A stretch of DNA of 64,000 nucleotides from Leptospira venezuelensis. GTDB taxonomy: Bacteria > Spirochaetota > Leptospiria > Leptospirales > Leptospiraceae. Below, one piece after another: positions 1 to 7,385 of the stretch. The stretch lies in assembly GCF_002150035.1 (NCBI RefSeq), contig NZ_NETS01000011.1, positions 248,001-312,000 of the forward strand, read 5' to 3'. The notes beneath the pieces were generated by a model. It worked only from the letters and a program-made list of their open reading frames with translations. It had not been told where the DNA came from and ran no database searches. Position numbers and translations under genes: made by a program. Positions within the stretch are counted from its first letter, which is position 1, and each line of letters starts with the position of its first letter.

Positions 1-472
1 CGTCGAAAGGAACCGGGAAATGAGTGAATGTATGCTGGTATCTTAATCTTTCTTCTAGATTTTCAACAGAGCTGACAAATTCGAATTTATTGCCCGGAGT
101 GTACAAAGGAACGAAGAATGGAATTCCTTGGATATGATCCCAATGAGTATGGGTGAAGATCCAAACCGCCTTTCCCTTTCCGGAAGCGTAGCCCTCGTGT
201 AAGATGGAGTTTCCCAGTTCTCTGAGTCCTGTTCCACCGTCTATGATAACAAGTTTATCTTCTTTGTCTCGGATCTCAATGCAGGTCGTATTTCCACCGT
301 AGGTGCTCCAGTTGGAAAGCGCCAATGAGTCTAAAAAATCCTCGATTGCCTCCGGACTTTGGAGGTCAGACGGAGATGCCAAGCTTAGTATCCTAAGAAT
401 TTTAGATCGAATCAGGTCGCCCTGAACGGGGGAAGAAATGGAGCCCCGCACTCCCCAGAATTTGATCCGCAT
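1..472 (-). CDS. MBL-fold metallo-hydrolase, 3'-truncated by window edge
   Basis: The visible N-terminal 157 codons start at ATG (472-470) and run off the window start. The protein opens MRIKFWGVRGS, then has a TYGGNTTC segment near residue 57 and the metal-binding motif HTHWDH at about residues 108-113. This arrangement is typical of the RNase Z/PhnP-like branch of the metallo-beta-lactamase superfamily, whose members are di-metal phosphodiesterases acting on cyclic or nucleic-acid phosphoesters. The remaining metal ligands lie outside the window, so the substrate cannot be inferred. It is divergent from the STAS gene at 749. Confidence 0.8.
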   Translation of the reverse strand, partial: MRIKFWGVRGSISSPVQGDLIRSKILRILSLASPSDLQSPEAIEDFLDSLALSNWSTYGGNTTCIEIRDKEDKLVIIDGGTGLRELGNSILHEGYASGKGKAVWIFTHTHWDHIQGIPFFVPLYTPGNKFEFVSSVENLEERLRYQHTFTHFPVPFD

Positions 473-748
473 ACAGTTTTAAATATCGTCCGAAACCCGT
501 AGTTTCGGTAGAAAATCGAGCACTCAGTTTTACTGAATCAGTAGTTTTTGCGAGCGATTTCTTATTTTATTTGAAATAGATTTAGATCTGTTTTTACTTT
601 AAAAAAGAGTTTACCTCCGCTTTGCCACAAATTAGTCTATTGGATCGGGTTCCCTACCGGTTTGGAAATTTATTCCGAGATTTCTTTCGGAGATCCGTTG
701 TTTTCTTAACCCGAGGATAGTCAGAGAAATAGAGATCGGAGCCACTCA
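473..748. promoter_or_regulatory. Divergent intergenic region with two small inverted repeats
   Basis: This is a 276-bp A+T-rich gap between the divergent MBL and STAS genes. It contains a perfect 7-bp hairpin (CCGAAAC/GTTTCGG, 490-508) close to the MBL start codon and a 13-bp palindrome TACTGAATCAGTA (531-543). Both could be operators or leader structures. I see no convincing ORF and cannot place promoter boxes reliably. Confidence 0.35.
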
Positions 749-1063
749 TTGGAAGGTTTTCAAACAGACGTATCCCTAGAACAAGGGTCTTGTGTAGTTA
801 AGATCCAAGGGAACGTAAGCCTAAAGAACGCATTTGCGTTAAAAGAACTCATCATTCGACAATTTGATGAGGGCCATAAAGATATCATCCTGGACTTCGA
901 AGGTGACGTGTATCTGGACTCCTCCGGGATCGGCGCCATTTTCAATACCCAAAAGTACGTCACAGAAAGACATGGTCATCTCAAGCTTAGAAACCTAAGC
1001 AGAGACGTAATGACTATTTTACGGATCGCAAATTTAGACAAACACTTAGATATCATCCAATAG
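749..1063 (+). CDS. STAS-domain anti-sigma factor antagonist
   Basis: This 104-aa protein is a single STAS domain of the SpoIIAA/RsbV type. The signature DSSGIGAIF at residues 57-65 carries the serine that the partner anti-sigma kinase phosphorylates in this family. In the unphosphorylated state such proteins bind the anti-sigma factor and free the sigma factor. The start is TTG at 749, supported by a GGAG box at 738-741 seven bases upstream; no ATG fits. No kinase or phosphatase gene is adjacent, so the partner is unknown. The MBL gene follows 33 bases later on the same strand and may be co-transcribed. Confidence 0.85.
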   Translation: MEGFQTDVSLEQGSCVVKIQGNVSLKNAFALKELIIRQFDEGHKDIILDFEGDVYLDSSGIGAIFNTQKYVTERHGHLKLRNLSRDVMTILRIANLDKHLDIIQ

Positions 1064-1096
1064 GACATCTTCCCTTCTTGCCCTTGTCTAAAATCC

Positions 1097-1912
1097 ATGT
1101 TAGAAGTTCTTAGGATCTATACAGACAGTCCTCTCCGAAATTTTACCTATCTAATCAGAGAACCTATCTCTCAAAAAACTCTTTCAATAGATCCATATGA
1201 TCCTGACCAGATTTCTCAAGTTTTAGCGAAGAAGTCTTGGAACCTGGATTATATCCTAAACACTCATGAGCATAATGATCATACCTGTGGAAATGATGGA
1301 CTGTTTTCCAAATATAAAGCCAAGGTGTTAGCACATCCCGCGGGGATCGGAAAGATCCCACATGCTTCTCATTCCTTGGAAGAAGGAGAGAAAATTTTAG
1401 AAAGCCCAGACGGTAATTCGTATCTCAAAGTCCTTTATACTCCGGGACATACGTTTGCACATGTATGTCTTTTACAGATAGAAAATGGATCCCCATACGC
1501 AGTGTTTACAGGGGACACTATCTTTAATTCAGGCGTGGGAAATTGCACTAGAGGTGGAGATCCAAAAATACTTTACGAAACTGTTCTGAAAGAATTCCAA
1601 AATCTTCCGGGAAACGTTAGATTATATCCAGGACATGATTATCTCAAAAACAATCTAAAATTCAGTTTAGCAATTAATCCTAAAAATGAAGAAGCTGCCA
1701 AAGCTTTGTCCAAAGCAGAATCGATGAAAGAAAACCAAGAATTTTGGACTACGAATTTTTCGGAAGAAAGGACCTTTAATCCGTTCTTCCTTGTATTTGA
1801 TCCAAAAGAAAATCTGGTTTCTGGCATACGTAGTAAAACAGGAAATCAGTCCCTGGCTTCTGATCCTCAAACCCTGTTCATTGCTCTACGATCTCTACGT
1901 GATAAATGGTAA
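1097..1912 (+). CDS. Glyoxalase II-like MBL-fold hydrolase
   Basis: This 271-aa cytoplasmic protein has the full metal-ligand set of the glyoxalase II/persulfide dioxygenase branch: HEHNDH (residues 57-62), TPGHT with H118, TGDT with D140 and YPGHDY with H180. Family members hydrolyse S-lactoylglutathione or related thioesters, or oxidise glutathione persulfide with a single iron. The sequence alone does not decide between these. A glutathione-related role would fit the glutathione genes at 6-11 kb, but that link is inference. It lies 33 bases downstream of the STAS gene. Confidence 0.75.
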   Translation: MLEVLRIYTDSPLRNFTYLIREPISQKTLSIDPYDPDQISQVLAKKSWNLDYILNTHEHNDHTCGNDGLFSKYKAKVLAHPAGIGKIPHASHSLEEGEKILESPDGNSYLKVLYTPGHTFAHVCLLQIENGSPYAVFTGDTIFNSGVGNCTRGGDPKILYETVLKEFQNLPGNVRLYPGHDYLKNNLKFSLAINPKNEEAAKALSKAESMKENQEFWTTNFSEERTFNPFFLVFDPKENLVSGIRSKTGNQSLASDPQTLFIALRSLRDKW

Positions 1913-2081
1913 AAAGATACTCTGATATTTTCTTTTTATTTTTCCGAAATCAGTACAAACAATATCTAATATTTTGTGAATAAGAGAGAATACTCTGGTA
2001 AAATTTTGCAATTTATCGGAGCTTCTCTTGAAAAGATTTCTTTTCGTTTAGAAGCATCCCATTCTCCATTGAATTAATTGC

Positions 2082-3461
2082 ATGAAAAAATATGATATTC
2101 TCGTAATAGGCTCTGGTGGAGGGACTAAACTAGTTACTCCTCCTTCTAAACTTGGTTATAAGGTAGCAATTTTAGAAAAAGATCGTTTGGGAGGAACCTG
2201 TTTGAACAGGGGTTGTATCCCTTCTAAAATGCTGATATATCCTGCGGAAATATTAGCCCAAGCAAAAGACGTTTCCAAATTTCAGTTAGAAATTCCAGGT
2301 CCATTCTCAGTAGATTTTAAAACCTTGATAGAGAGAGTTTCTGCAACAGTAGATGCTGACTCTGATAGCATCATTCCTGCTTATGAAAAAAATCCAAATA
2401 TAGACTTTTATCCTCACGAAGGAAGATTCGTGGAGAACAAAGTTGTGAAGGTAAACGATGAACTCCTAACTGCAGATCGAATCTTTATCGCGGCAGGTTG
2501 TAGACCTTCTATCCCAGATATCCCAGGGCTTGCTGGAACTCCTTATATGACGAGTAGAGAAGCTTTGAGAAGAACTGAACTTCCTAAAAGGCTTTTGGTT
2601 ATTGGTGGAGGTTATATTGGTCTCGAGCTTGGATTTGCATATTCTGCATTTGGTTCTAAAACCACTTTTATTGTTCGCAACAGAATGCTTTCTCATGAAG
2701 ATAAAGATATAATAGACGGTTTCGAAAAAGCCTTTTCAAAACGGGAAGATGTTCGTCTTGGCACAGAAGTTAAGAAGGTGGACTATAAAGATGGGATCTT
2801 CCGATTAGAATGCCAAAATTCTAAAGAGACCTATACTTTAGAAGGAGACGCTCTCCTCGTGGCGACAGGGATAAAGCCGAATACAGATTGGTTAGACCTC
2901 CAACATACAGATATTCAGACAGACGAAAAAGGTTATATCAAAACCAATGAATACTTTGAGACAACAGCAAACGGTGTATATGCTTTAGGAGATATTATAG
3001 GAAAGTATTTCTTCCGTCATTCGGTCAACTTTGAAGGAGAATTTCTATTTAACACCCTATATCTAGACGAACTTAGAACTCCGGTCGAATATCCACCAGT
3101 TCCCCACTCAGTATTCACCCATCCTCAAGTAGCCGCTGTGGGCAAAACTGAGCAACAATTGAAAGAAGAAGGAGTAGAATATATCTCAGCAATCAATCCA
3201 TATTCCAGTAGCGCCACCGGAATGGCTAGACTATCCGAAGACCAATTCGTCAAAATATTAGTAAGTCCAAAAACGAGAAAAGTATTAGGAGCTCATATCC
3301 TGGGTGATGAGGCTTCCAATCTCGTTCATCTTTTCATACTCCTAATGACCATGGGTGGGACTCTAGATGACTTGCTAAAGATGATTTACGTTCATCCCGC
3401 TTTACCTGAAATCGCAAGAAATGCTGCCAGGAAAGCAAGAGAAATCTTAAGCTCTTCCTAA
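2082..3461 (+). CDS. Dihydrolipoyl dehydrogenase-like flavoprotein disulfide reductase
   Basis: The 459-aa protein has the class I pyridine nucleotide-disulfide oxidoreductase layout. There is an N-terminal FAD-binding segment, a redox-active CLNRGC pair (C40, C45), a second Rossmann motif VIGGGYIGLELG near residue 173 and a C-terminal dimer domain with the catalytic HPALPE dyad (H438, E443). The first dinucleotide motif reads GSGGGTKLVTPP rather than the usual GxGxxG followed by AA, so the FAD site is atypical. It could be a lipoamide dehydrogenase, a mycothione/mercuric-reductase relative or another thiol reductase. No 2-oxoacid dehydrogenase genes are adjacent, so I leave the gene symbol blank. 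Confidence 0.75.
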   Translation: MKKYDILVIGSGGGTKLVTPPSKLGYKVAILEKDRLGGTCLNRGCIPSKMLIYPAEILAQAKDVSKFQLEIPGPFSVDFKTLIERVSATVDADSDSIIPAYEKNPNIDFYPHEGRFVENKVVKVNDELLTADRIFIAAGCRPSIPDIPGLAGTPYMTSREALRRTELPKRLLVIGGGYIGLELGFAYSAFGSKTTFIVRNRMLSHEDKDIIDGFEKAFSKREDVRLGTEVKKVDYKDGIFRLECQNSKETYTLEGDALLVATGIKPNTDWLDLQHTDIQTDEKGYIKTNEYFETTANGVYALGDIIGKYFFRHSVNFEGEFLFNTLYLDELRTPVEYPPVPHSVFTHPQVAAVGKTEQQLKEEGVEYISAINPYSSSATGMARLSEDQFVKILVSPKTRKVLGAHILGDEASNLVHLFILLMTMGGTLDDLLKMIYVHPALPEIARNAARKAREILSSS

Positions 3462-3523
3462 AGCCAAAAGATTGTCGAAACAGGGCTTGTTCAAAATCAT
3501 AGAATTGGAGCGGTTTTTCGCGG

Positions 3524-4441
3524 ATGAACAAAGCCTTAGAAATAAAAAATTTGGTAAAGACCTATGCCGGAGGGGTGCAGGCCTTAAAAGGGATTGATCT
3601 GACTGTGGACGAGGGGGACTTTTTTGCCCTCTTAGGTCCGAACGGTGCGGGGAAGTCCACTACAATCGGAATCTTAAGTTCCCTAGTAAATAAAACTTCT
3701 GGAGAAGTGAAAATTTACGGAGCGGACATAGACACGGACATCACATTAGCAAAATCTTATATTGGCGTGGTTCCTCAAGAATTCAATTTTAATATTTTCG
3801 AAAGAGTGGAACAAATAGTGGCGAACCAGGGCGGATATTACGGTCTTTCCAGAAAGATCGCTATTGAAAGAACCCATAACTATTTAAGCCAACTTGGATT
3901 ATACGAAAAAAGAAAAGAAAGTGCAGGTAGACTCTCAGGCGGAATGAAAAGAAGGCTCATGATTGCAAGGGCCTTAGTTCACAATCCAAAAGTTTTGATC
4001 TTAGATGAGCCAACCGCTGGAGTCGATATTGAGTTCAGAAGATCTCTCTGGGATTTCTTAGTAAAACTGAATGAATCCGGCATCACTATCATTCTCACCA
4101 CACATTATTTGGAAGAAGCGGAGAATCTTTGTAAGAAGATCGCAATTATCGATCAAGGAAAGATTGTAGAGAACACTTCAATGAAAGAACTTCTGGTTAA
4201 ATTAGATTCTCAGACATTTGTGTTGGATCTAAAACAGCCGGTTCCTTCTACAATTGACCTAAACGGATTTCATTTGAATAAGGTAGATGATCTGACATTA
4301 GAAGTAGATATAGGTAAAAATAATTCGTTAAACGAGCTATTCCGACTTTTAGACAAGAGCGGAATTCAAATATCAAGTATGAGAAACAAGTCGAACAGAT
4401 TGGAGGAATTATTTTTGAAACTAGTGGAGAAAAAACTATGA
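3524..4441 (+). CDS. ABC transporter ATP-binding protein (ABC-2 exporter type)
   Basis: This is a 305-aa ATPase with Walker A GPNGAGKST (38-46), signature LSGG (137-140), Walker B LILDEP (158-163) and a switch histidine in TTHYLEEAE. The C-terminal extension of about 80 residues is typical of the DrrA/NatA group that pairs with an ABC-2 permease. Its stop overlaps the permease start by four bases (ATGA), so the two are translationally coupled and presumably form one exporter. The substrate (drug, lipid or glycan) cannot be inferred. Confidence 0.88.
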   Translation: MNKALEIKNLVKTYAGGVQALKGIDLTVDEGDFFALLGPNGAGKSTTIGILSSLVNKTSGEVKIYGADIDTDITLAKSYIGVVPQEFNFNIFERVEQIVANQGGYYGLSRKIAIERTHNYLSQLGLYEKRKESAGRLSGGMKRRLMIARALVHNPKVLILDEPTAGVDIEFRRSLWDFLVKLNESGITIILTTHYLEEAENLCKKIAIIDQGKIVENTSMKELLVKLDSQTFVLDLKQPVPSTIDLNGFHLNKVDDLTLEVDIGKNNSLNELFRLLDKSGIQISSMRNKSNRLEELFLKLVEKKL

Positions 4442-5211
4442 ACTTCCAAGAAAAATTCAACGCATTCTCCACAATCGTTCGGAAAGAAACGGTTCGTATT
4501 CTAAGGATCTGGATCCAAACATTAATTCCCCCAGGCATTACAATTTCATTATACTTTTTGATCTTTGGAAAACTGGTGGGATCTCAAATTGGAGATGTAG
4601 GAGGTCACACATATATCCAGTTCATCGTTCCTGGACTTGTTATGATGTCAGTGATTTTGAACGCTTACAATAATGTTGTATCTTCTTTCTTTGGAGCAAA
4701 ATTCGGGAAGAATATTGAAGAACTATTAGTTTCCCCTACTCCGGCTTATCTAATCGTTCTCGGATATTCTATCGGTGGAGTGATCCGAGGAGTTTTAGTT
4801 GGTTTTATAGTAACAATCGTCTCCCTATTCTTCACTGAATTAAAATTATACGATGCAGGTGTTGTAATCATAACTGTGGCACTTTCTGCTTTGATGTTCT
4901 CCATGGGTGGATTTTTAAATGCGCTTTACGCTAAAAAATTTGACGATGTTACCATAATTCCTACATTTATACTTACTCCTCTTACCTATTTAGGTGGGGT
5001 ATTCTACTCTATCAAAATGCTTCCGGAAGCATGGCAGATCGTTTCTAAGTTCAATCCTATTCTATACATGGTAAATGCATTCCGTTACGGCTTTTTAGGC
5101 GTGAGTGATATTGATCCATTAGAAGCAATTACACTCTTGGTGGTTGGAACAATTTTCCTATATTCACTCTCCGTTTTTTTACTCAGCCGTGGTTTCGGTA
5201 CGAGGACCTAA
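4438..5211 (+). CDS. ABC-2 type transporter permease
   Basis: This 257-aa integral membrane protein has about six hydrophobic helices and an ABC-2 layout, with a late segment TPLTYLGGVFYSIKMLPE that matches the conserved region between helices 5 and 6. It overlaps the upstream ATPase gene by four bases. The bolA-like gene starts one base after its stop, so ABC exporter and iron-sulfur genes may share a transcript, though a functional tie is not evident. Confidence 0.87.
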   Translation: MNFQEKFNAFSTIVRKETVRILRIWIQTLIPPGITISLYFLIFGKLVGSQIGDVGGHTYIQFIVPGLVMMSVILNAYNNVVSSFFGAKFGKNIEELLVSPTPAYLIVLGYSIGGVIRGVLVGFIVTIVSLFFTELKLYDAGVVIITVALSALMFSMGGFLNALYAKKFDDVTIIPTFILTPLTYLGGVFYSIKMLPEAWQIVSKFNPILYMVNAFRYGFLGVSDIDPLEAITLLVVGTIFLYSLSVFLLSRGFGTRT

Positions 5212-5212
5212 A

Positions 5213-5485
5213 ATGCAGGATATATTTATAGAAATGGAAAGGCTTCTGAGAAAAGGACTTTCTCCTTCTGAATTACGGATAGAGGATTTTTCAGAACAAC
5301 ACGCAGGTCATTCTGGAAATCCCACACGTAAAAAAAGAGGCACCCATATTCGGATATTTATCACGAGTCCTATGTTCCAAGGAAAATCACTTTTAGAACA
5401 ACATCGTTCCGTTTATCAGATCATGGACCCATTCCTAAAAGAATGGGGTGTGCATGCCCTGGAATTAAAGACCTCCATCCCTTAG
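5213..5485 (+). CDS. BolA family protein (first copy)
   Basis: This is a 90-aa BolA-fold protein. The diagnostic core has GTHIRIFITSP, then a GKSLLEQHRSVYQIM segment and a C-terminal HALELKT strand, with the conserved histidine of the HR(S/M)VY motif. BolA proteins bind [2Fe-2S] clusters jointly with CGFS monothiol glutaredoxins and help deliver or sense iron-sulfur clusters. I place the start at ATG 5213, immediately after the permease stop; a longer in-frame extension from 5144 lies inside the permease gene and is unlikely. A second BolA gene and a Grx4 gene follow. Confidence 0.82.
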   Translation: MQDIFIEMERLLRKGLSPSELRIEDFSEQHAGHSGNPTRKKRGTHIRIFITSPMFQGKSLLEQHRSVYQIMDPFLKEWGVHALELKTSIP

Positions 5486-5550
5486 AAAAAAGATTGTCCA
5501 GGAAGAGATTCTAAAAACTGCTGATACTATAAGAGTCTAAGATATAACAG

Positions 5551-5775
5551 ATGACTGTCCAAGAAATTCGGGAAAGAATCCAATCAGGACTTCCGGGCTC
5601 GGAAGTAGAGATCCAAGATCCATACAACGATGGAGTACATATCAAAGCGATAGTAAAGTTTTCTGGATTTGCCGGAAAGTCTATCGTGGAACAGCATAGA
5701 ATGGTGTATGCAACATTAAAAGACGAACTCAAGGCAGAAGTCCACGCTTTAGGACTGGAAACGAAGATATCATAA
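5551..5775 (+). CDS. BolA family protein (second copy)
   Basis: This 74-aa protein is a minimal BolA domain: an N-terminal helix MTVQEIRERIQ, the strand VHIKAIVKFSGF, GKSIVEQHRMVYATL and a closing HALGLETK. It is shorter than and clearly different from the BolA encoded 65 bases upstream, so the pair is an old duplication and not a recent one. Its position directly before a CGFS glutaredoxin gene suggests it is the main glutaredoxin partner. Confidence 0.85.
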   Translation: MTVQEIRERIQSGLPGSEVEIQDPYNDGVHIKAIVKFSGFAGKSIVEQHRMVYATLKDELKAEVHALGLETKIS

Positions 5776-5797
5776 GTAAGAGATAGGAATAAATATT

Positions 5798-6109
5798 ATG
5801 GATAAAGAATTACAGGGTAAGATCGAAGGATTGATCGCTTCTAAAAAGGTATTTCTGTTTATGAAGGGAACCCCCGATGCTCCTATGTGCGGGTTTTCCG
5901 CCGGAGTAACAAATGTTCTCAGAAGTCTTGGTGCAGATTATAATTCATTTAATGTTCTTTCCGACCAGACTGTCAGAGAAGGAATCAAAGAATTCGCAAA
6001 TTGGCCAACCATTCCTCAGTTATACATTGACGGAGAATTTATCGGTGGTCATGATATAGTCGTGGAAATGGCAAGAAGCGGAGAACTTCAAAAAAAGATC
6101 GGCGTTTAA
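5798..6109 (+). CDS. Grx4-type monothiol glutaredoxin (CGFS)
   Basis: The 103-aa thioredoxin-fold protein has the monothiol active site CGFS at residues 31-34, preceded by FMKGTPDAPM, and the downstream WPTIPQLYIDGEFIGGHDI segment that binds glutathione. Family members form glutathione-ligated [2Fe-2S] dimers and heterodimers with BolA, acting in iron-sulfur trafficking. That requires cellular glutathione, which the convergent gsh operon would make. The gene sits 22 bases after the second bolA and one base before a dithiol glutaredoxin gene. Confidence 0.92.
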   Translation: MDKELQGKIEGLIASKKVFLFMKGTPDAPMCGFSAGVTNVLRSLGADYNSFNVLSDQTVREGIKEFANWPTIPQLYIDGEFIGGHDIVVEMARSGELQKKIGV

Positions 6110-6110
6110 T

Positions 6111-6371
6111 ATGATGAAACTCTTCCAATACGATACCTGTCCTTATTGTGCGTTTGTTCGAGGCCATTTTTCAGAAATGGGCCTGAAAGAAGGTAAGGAT
6201 TATGAATTGGTGGAGGCTAGCAGAGGAACCCCAGGCAGAGAGGAAGTCCTACGTTTAGGAGGACTATCTCAGGTTCCTTTTCTGGTAGATGGTGATATCA
6301 AGATGTACGAGTCCAGAGATATAGTGGACTATGTAAAAAGTAAGATCCAAAAATTAGGAACTGTAACCTAA
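6111..6371 (+). CDS. Dithiol glutaredoxin-like protein (CPYC)
   Basis: This is an 86-aa glutaredoxin with the dithiol motif CPYC at residues 10-13 and the cis-proline segment QVPFLVDGD, followed by YESRDIVDYV. Such proteins reduce protein or glutathione mixed disulfides using glutathione. The gene starts one base after the Grx4 stop. Its 3' end overlaps the 3' end of the convergent ATP-grasp gene by 18 bases, so the thiol cluster and the glutathione-synthesis operon converge. Confidence 0.85.
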   Translation: MMKLFQYDTCPYCAFVRGHFSEMGLKEGKDYELVEASRGTPGREEVLRLGGLSQVPFLVDGDIKMYESRDIVDYVKSKIQKLGTVT

Positions 6372-7385
6372 TACATCTAAAATTTTTTCTCCCACCCTTC
6401 TATTTTTTCCTGAATAAGGATAATTATGAATATATAATACTGGATTGAAGTTTAATTCTAAGATCCTATAATCTCCTTCTGATTCCAGATTTTTTACTAT
6501 AATATCTACACCGCAAATCTTTGCTTCTACTGCTTTTGCAGCTTGCACTGCCAGTGTTTTATAAGAAGAATCTGCAATATCAGTTACATCTACTGAATCT
6601 CCGCCTGTGCTTATATTTGAGTTTTTACGGATGAAAACCTTTTCTCCTGAGGCAGGGATTGTATCAGGAGTTTTTCCAGATTCATTAAGAACACTCAATT
6701 CTGTATCATCCAAACGGATCTTCTCCAGAGGAGTCACATGCCCAACTCCTCTTCTTGGATCAGAGTTTTTTTCTTCTATTAACTCACGGATGGTCTTTTT
6801 ACCATCACCAGTAACATTCGCAGGAATACGATTGCATACCGCGACACATTCGTCCCCTATCACTAAAAATCTATATTCATTTCCTTCCGCGAATTCTTCT
6901 ACGATTGCAGTTTCTGAAAATCCAAGTGCAATTTCCAGAGCCTTCTTTTTTTCTCCATTAGAAGAAGAAGGAGGAAGAATACTGATCCCAATCCCGAAAT
7001 TGGTAGTAACAGGTTTGACCACCATTTTTCTGTCTGAGTTTTTATTTAAGAATTCTAATCCCGAATTTAGATCTGAGACTGCAGTTCCTCTCGGCACCAA
7101 TATATTCGATTCTTCTAAAATACGTTTAGTGATAGTTTTATTTTCCATCACGAGAAAGGTCATATATGAATCCAGTTCCGTTTTGGAAGCTTCTTTTACA
7201 AGTCTTGTGATCCCTTGACCTTTGAGCCGGATAAAATGACTGGGCCTATCCAAAACTTCTACTTCCAATCCTCGATTGAGTGCGTCTCGGATCACGATCT
7301 GAGTAGAAATTTCCAGATCCTCGAATCCTTTTAGGATGAATTCATTTGGATCTAATTTCTGCCCGGCTTCCAGTTTATATTTCAA
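6354..7385 (-). CDS. GshF-type ATP-grasp glutathione synthetase domain protein
   Basis: This 343-aa protein matches, from memory of the family, the C-terminal ATP-grasp half of bifunctional GshF (GshAB). Recognisable blocks are STQIVIRDAL, FIRLKGQG, MENKTITKRIL, VVKPVTTNFGIGI, GNEYRFLVIGDE, NSNISTGGDS and a final ELNFNPVL with GKNRRVGEKILD. It would ligate glycine to gamma-glutamylcysteine. It begins with TTG at 7385, overlapping the gshA stop (TTGA), with AAGGA (7400-7396) ten bases upstream. A slippery heptamer upstream could also fuse it to GshA. It is the last gene of a long minus-strand operon. Confidence 0.85.
   Translation of the reverse strand: MKYKLEAGQKLDPNEFILKGFEDLEISTQIVIRDALNRGLEVEVLDRPSHFIRLKGQGITRLVKEASKTELDSYMTFLVMENKTITKRILEESNILVPRGTAVSDLNSGLEFLNKNSDRKMVVKPVTTNFGIGISILPPSSSNGEKKKALEIALGFSETAIVEEFAEGNEYRFLVIGDECVAVCNRIPANVTGDGKKTIRELIEEKNSDPRRGVGHVTPLEKIRLDDTELSVLNESGKTPDTIPASGEKVFIRKNSNISTGGDSVDVTDIADSSYKTLAVQAAKAVEAKICGVDIIVKNLESEGDYRILELNFNPVLYIHNYPYSGKNRRVGEKILDVLGYSS

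Noticed and set aside
6607..7218. 203-codon plus-strand frame
   Set aside because: It is antisense to the ATP-grasp gene, which matches GshF blocks throughout, and has no recognisable domain.
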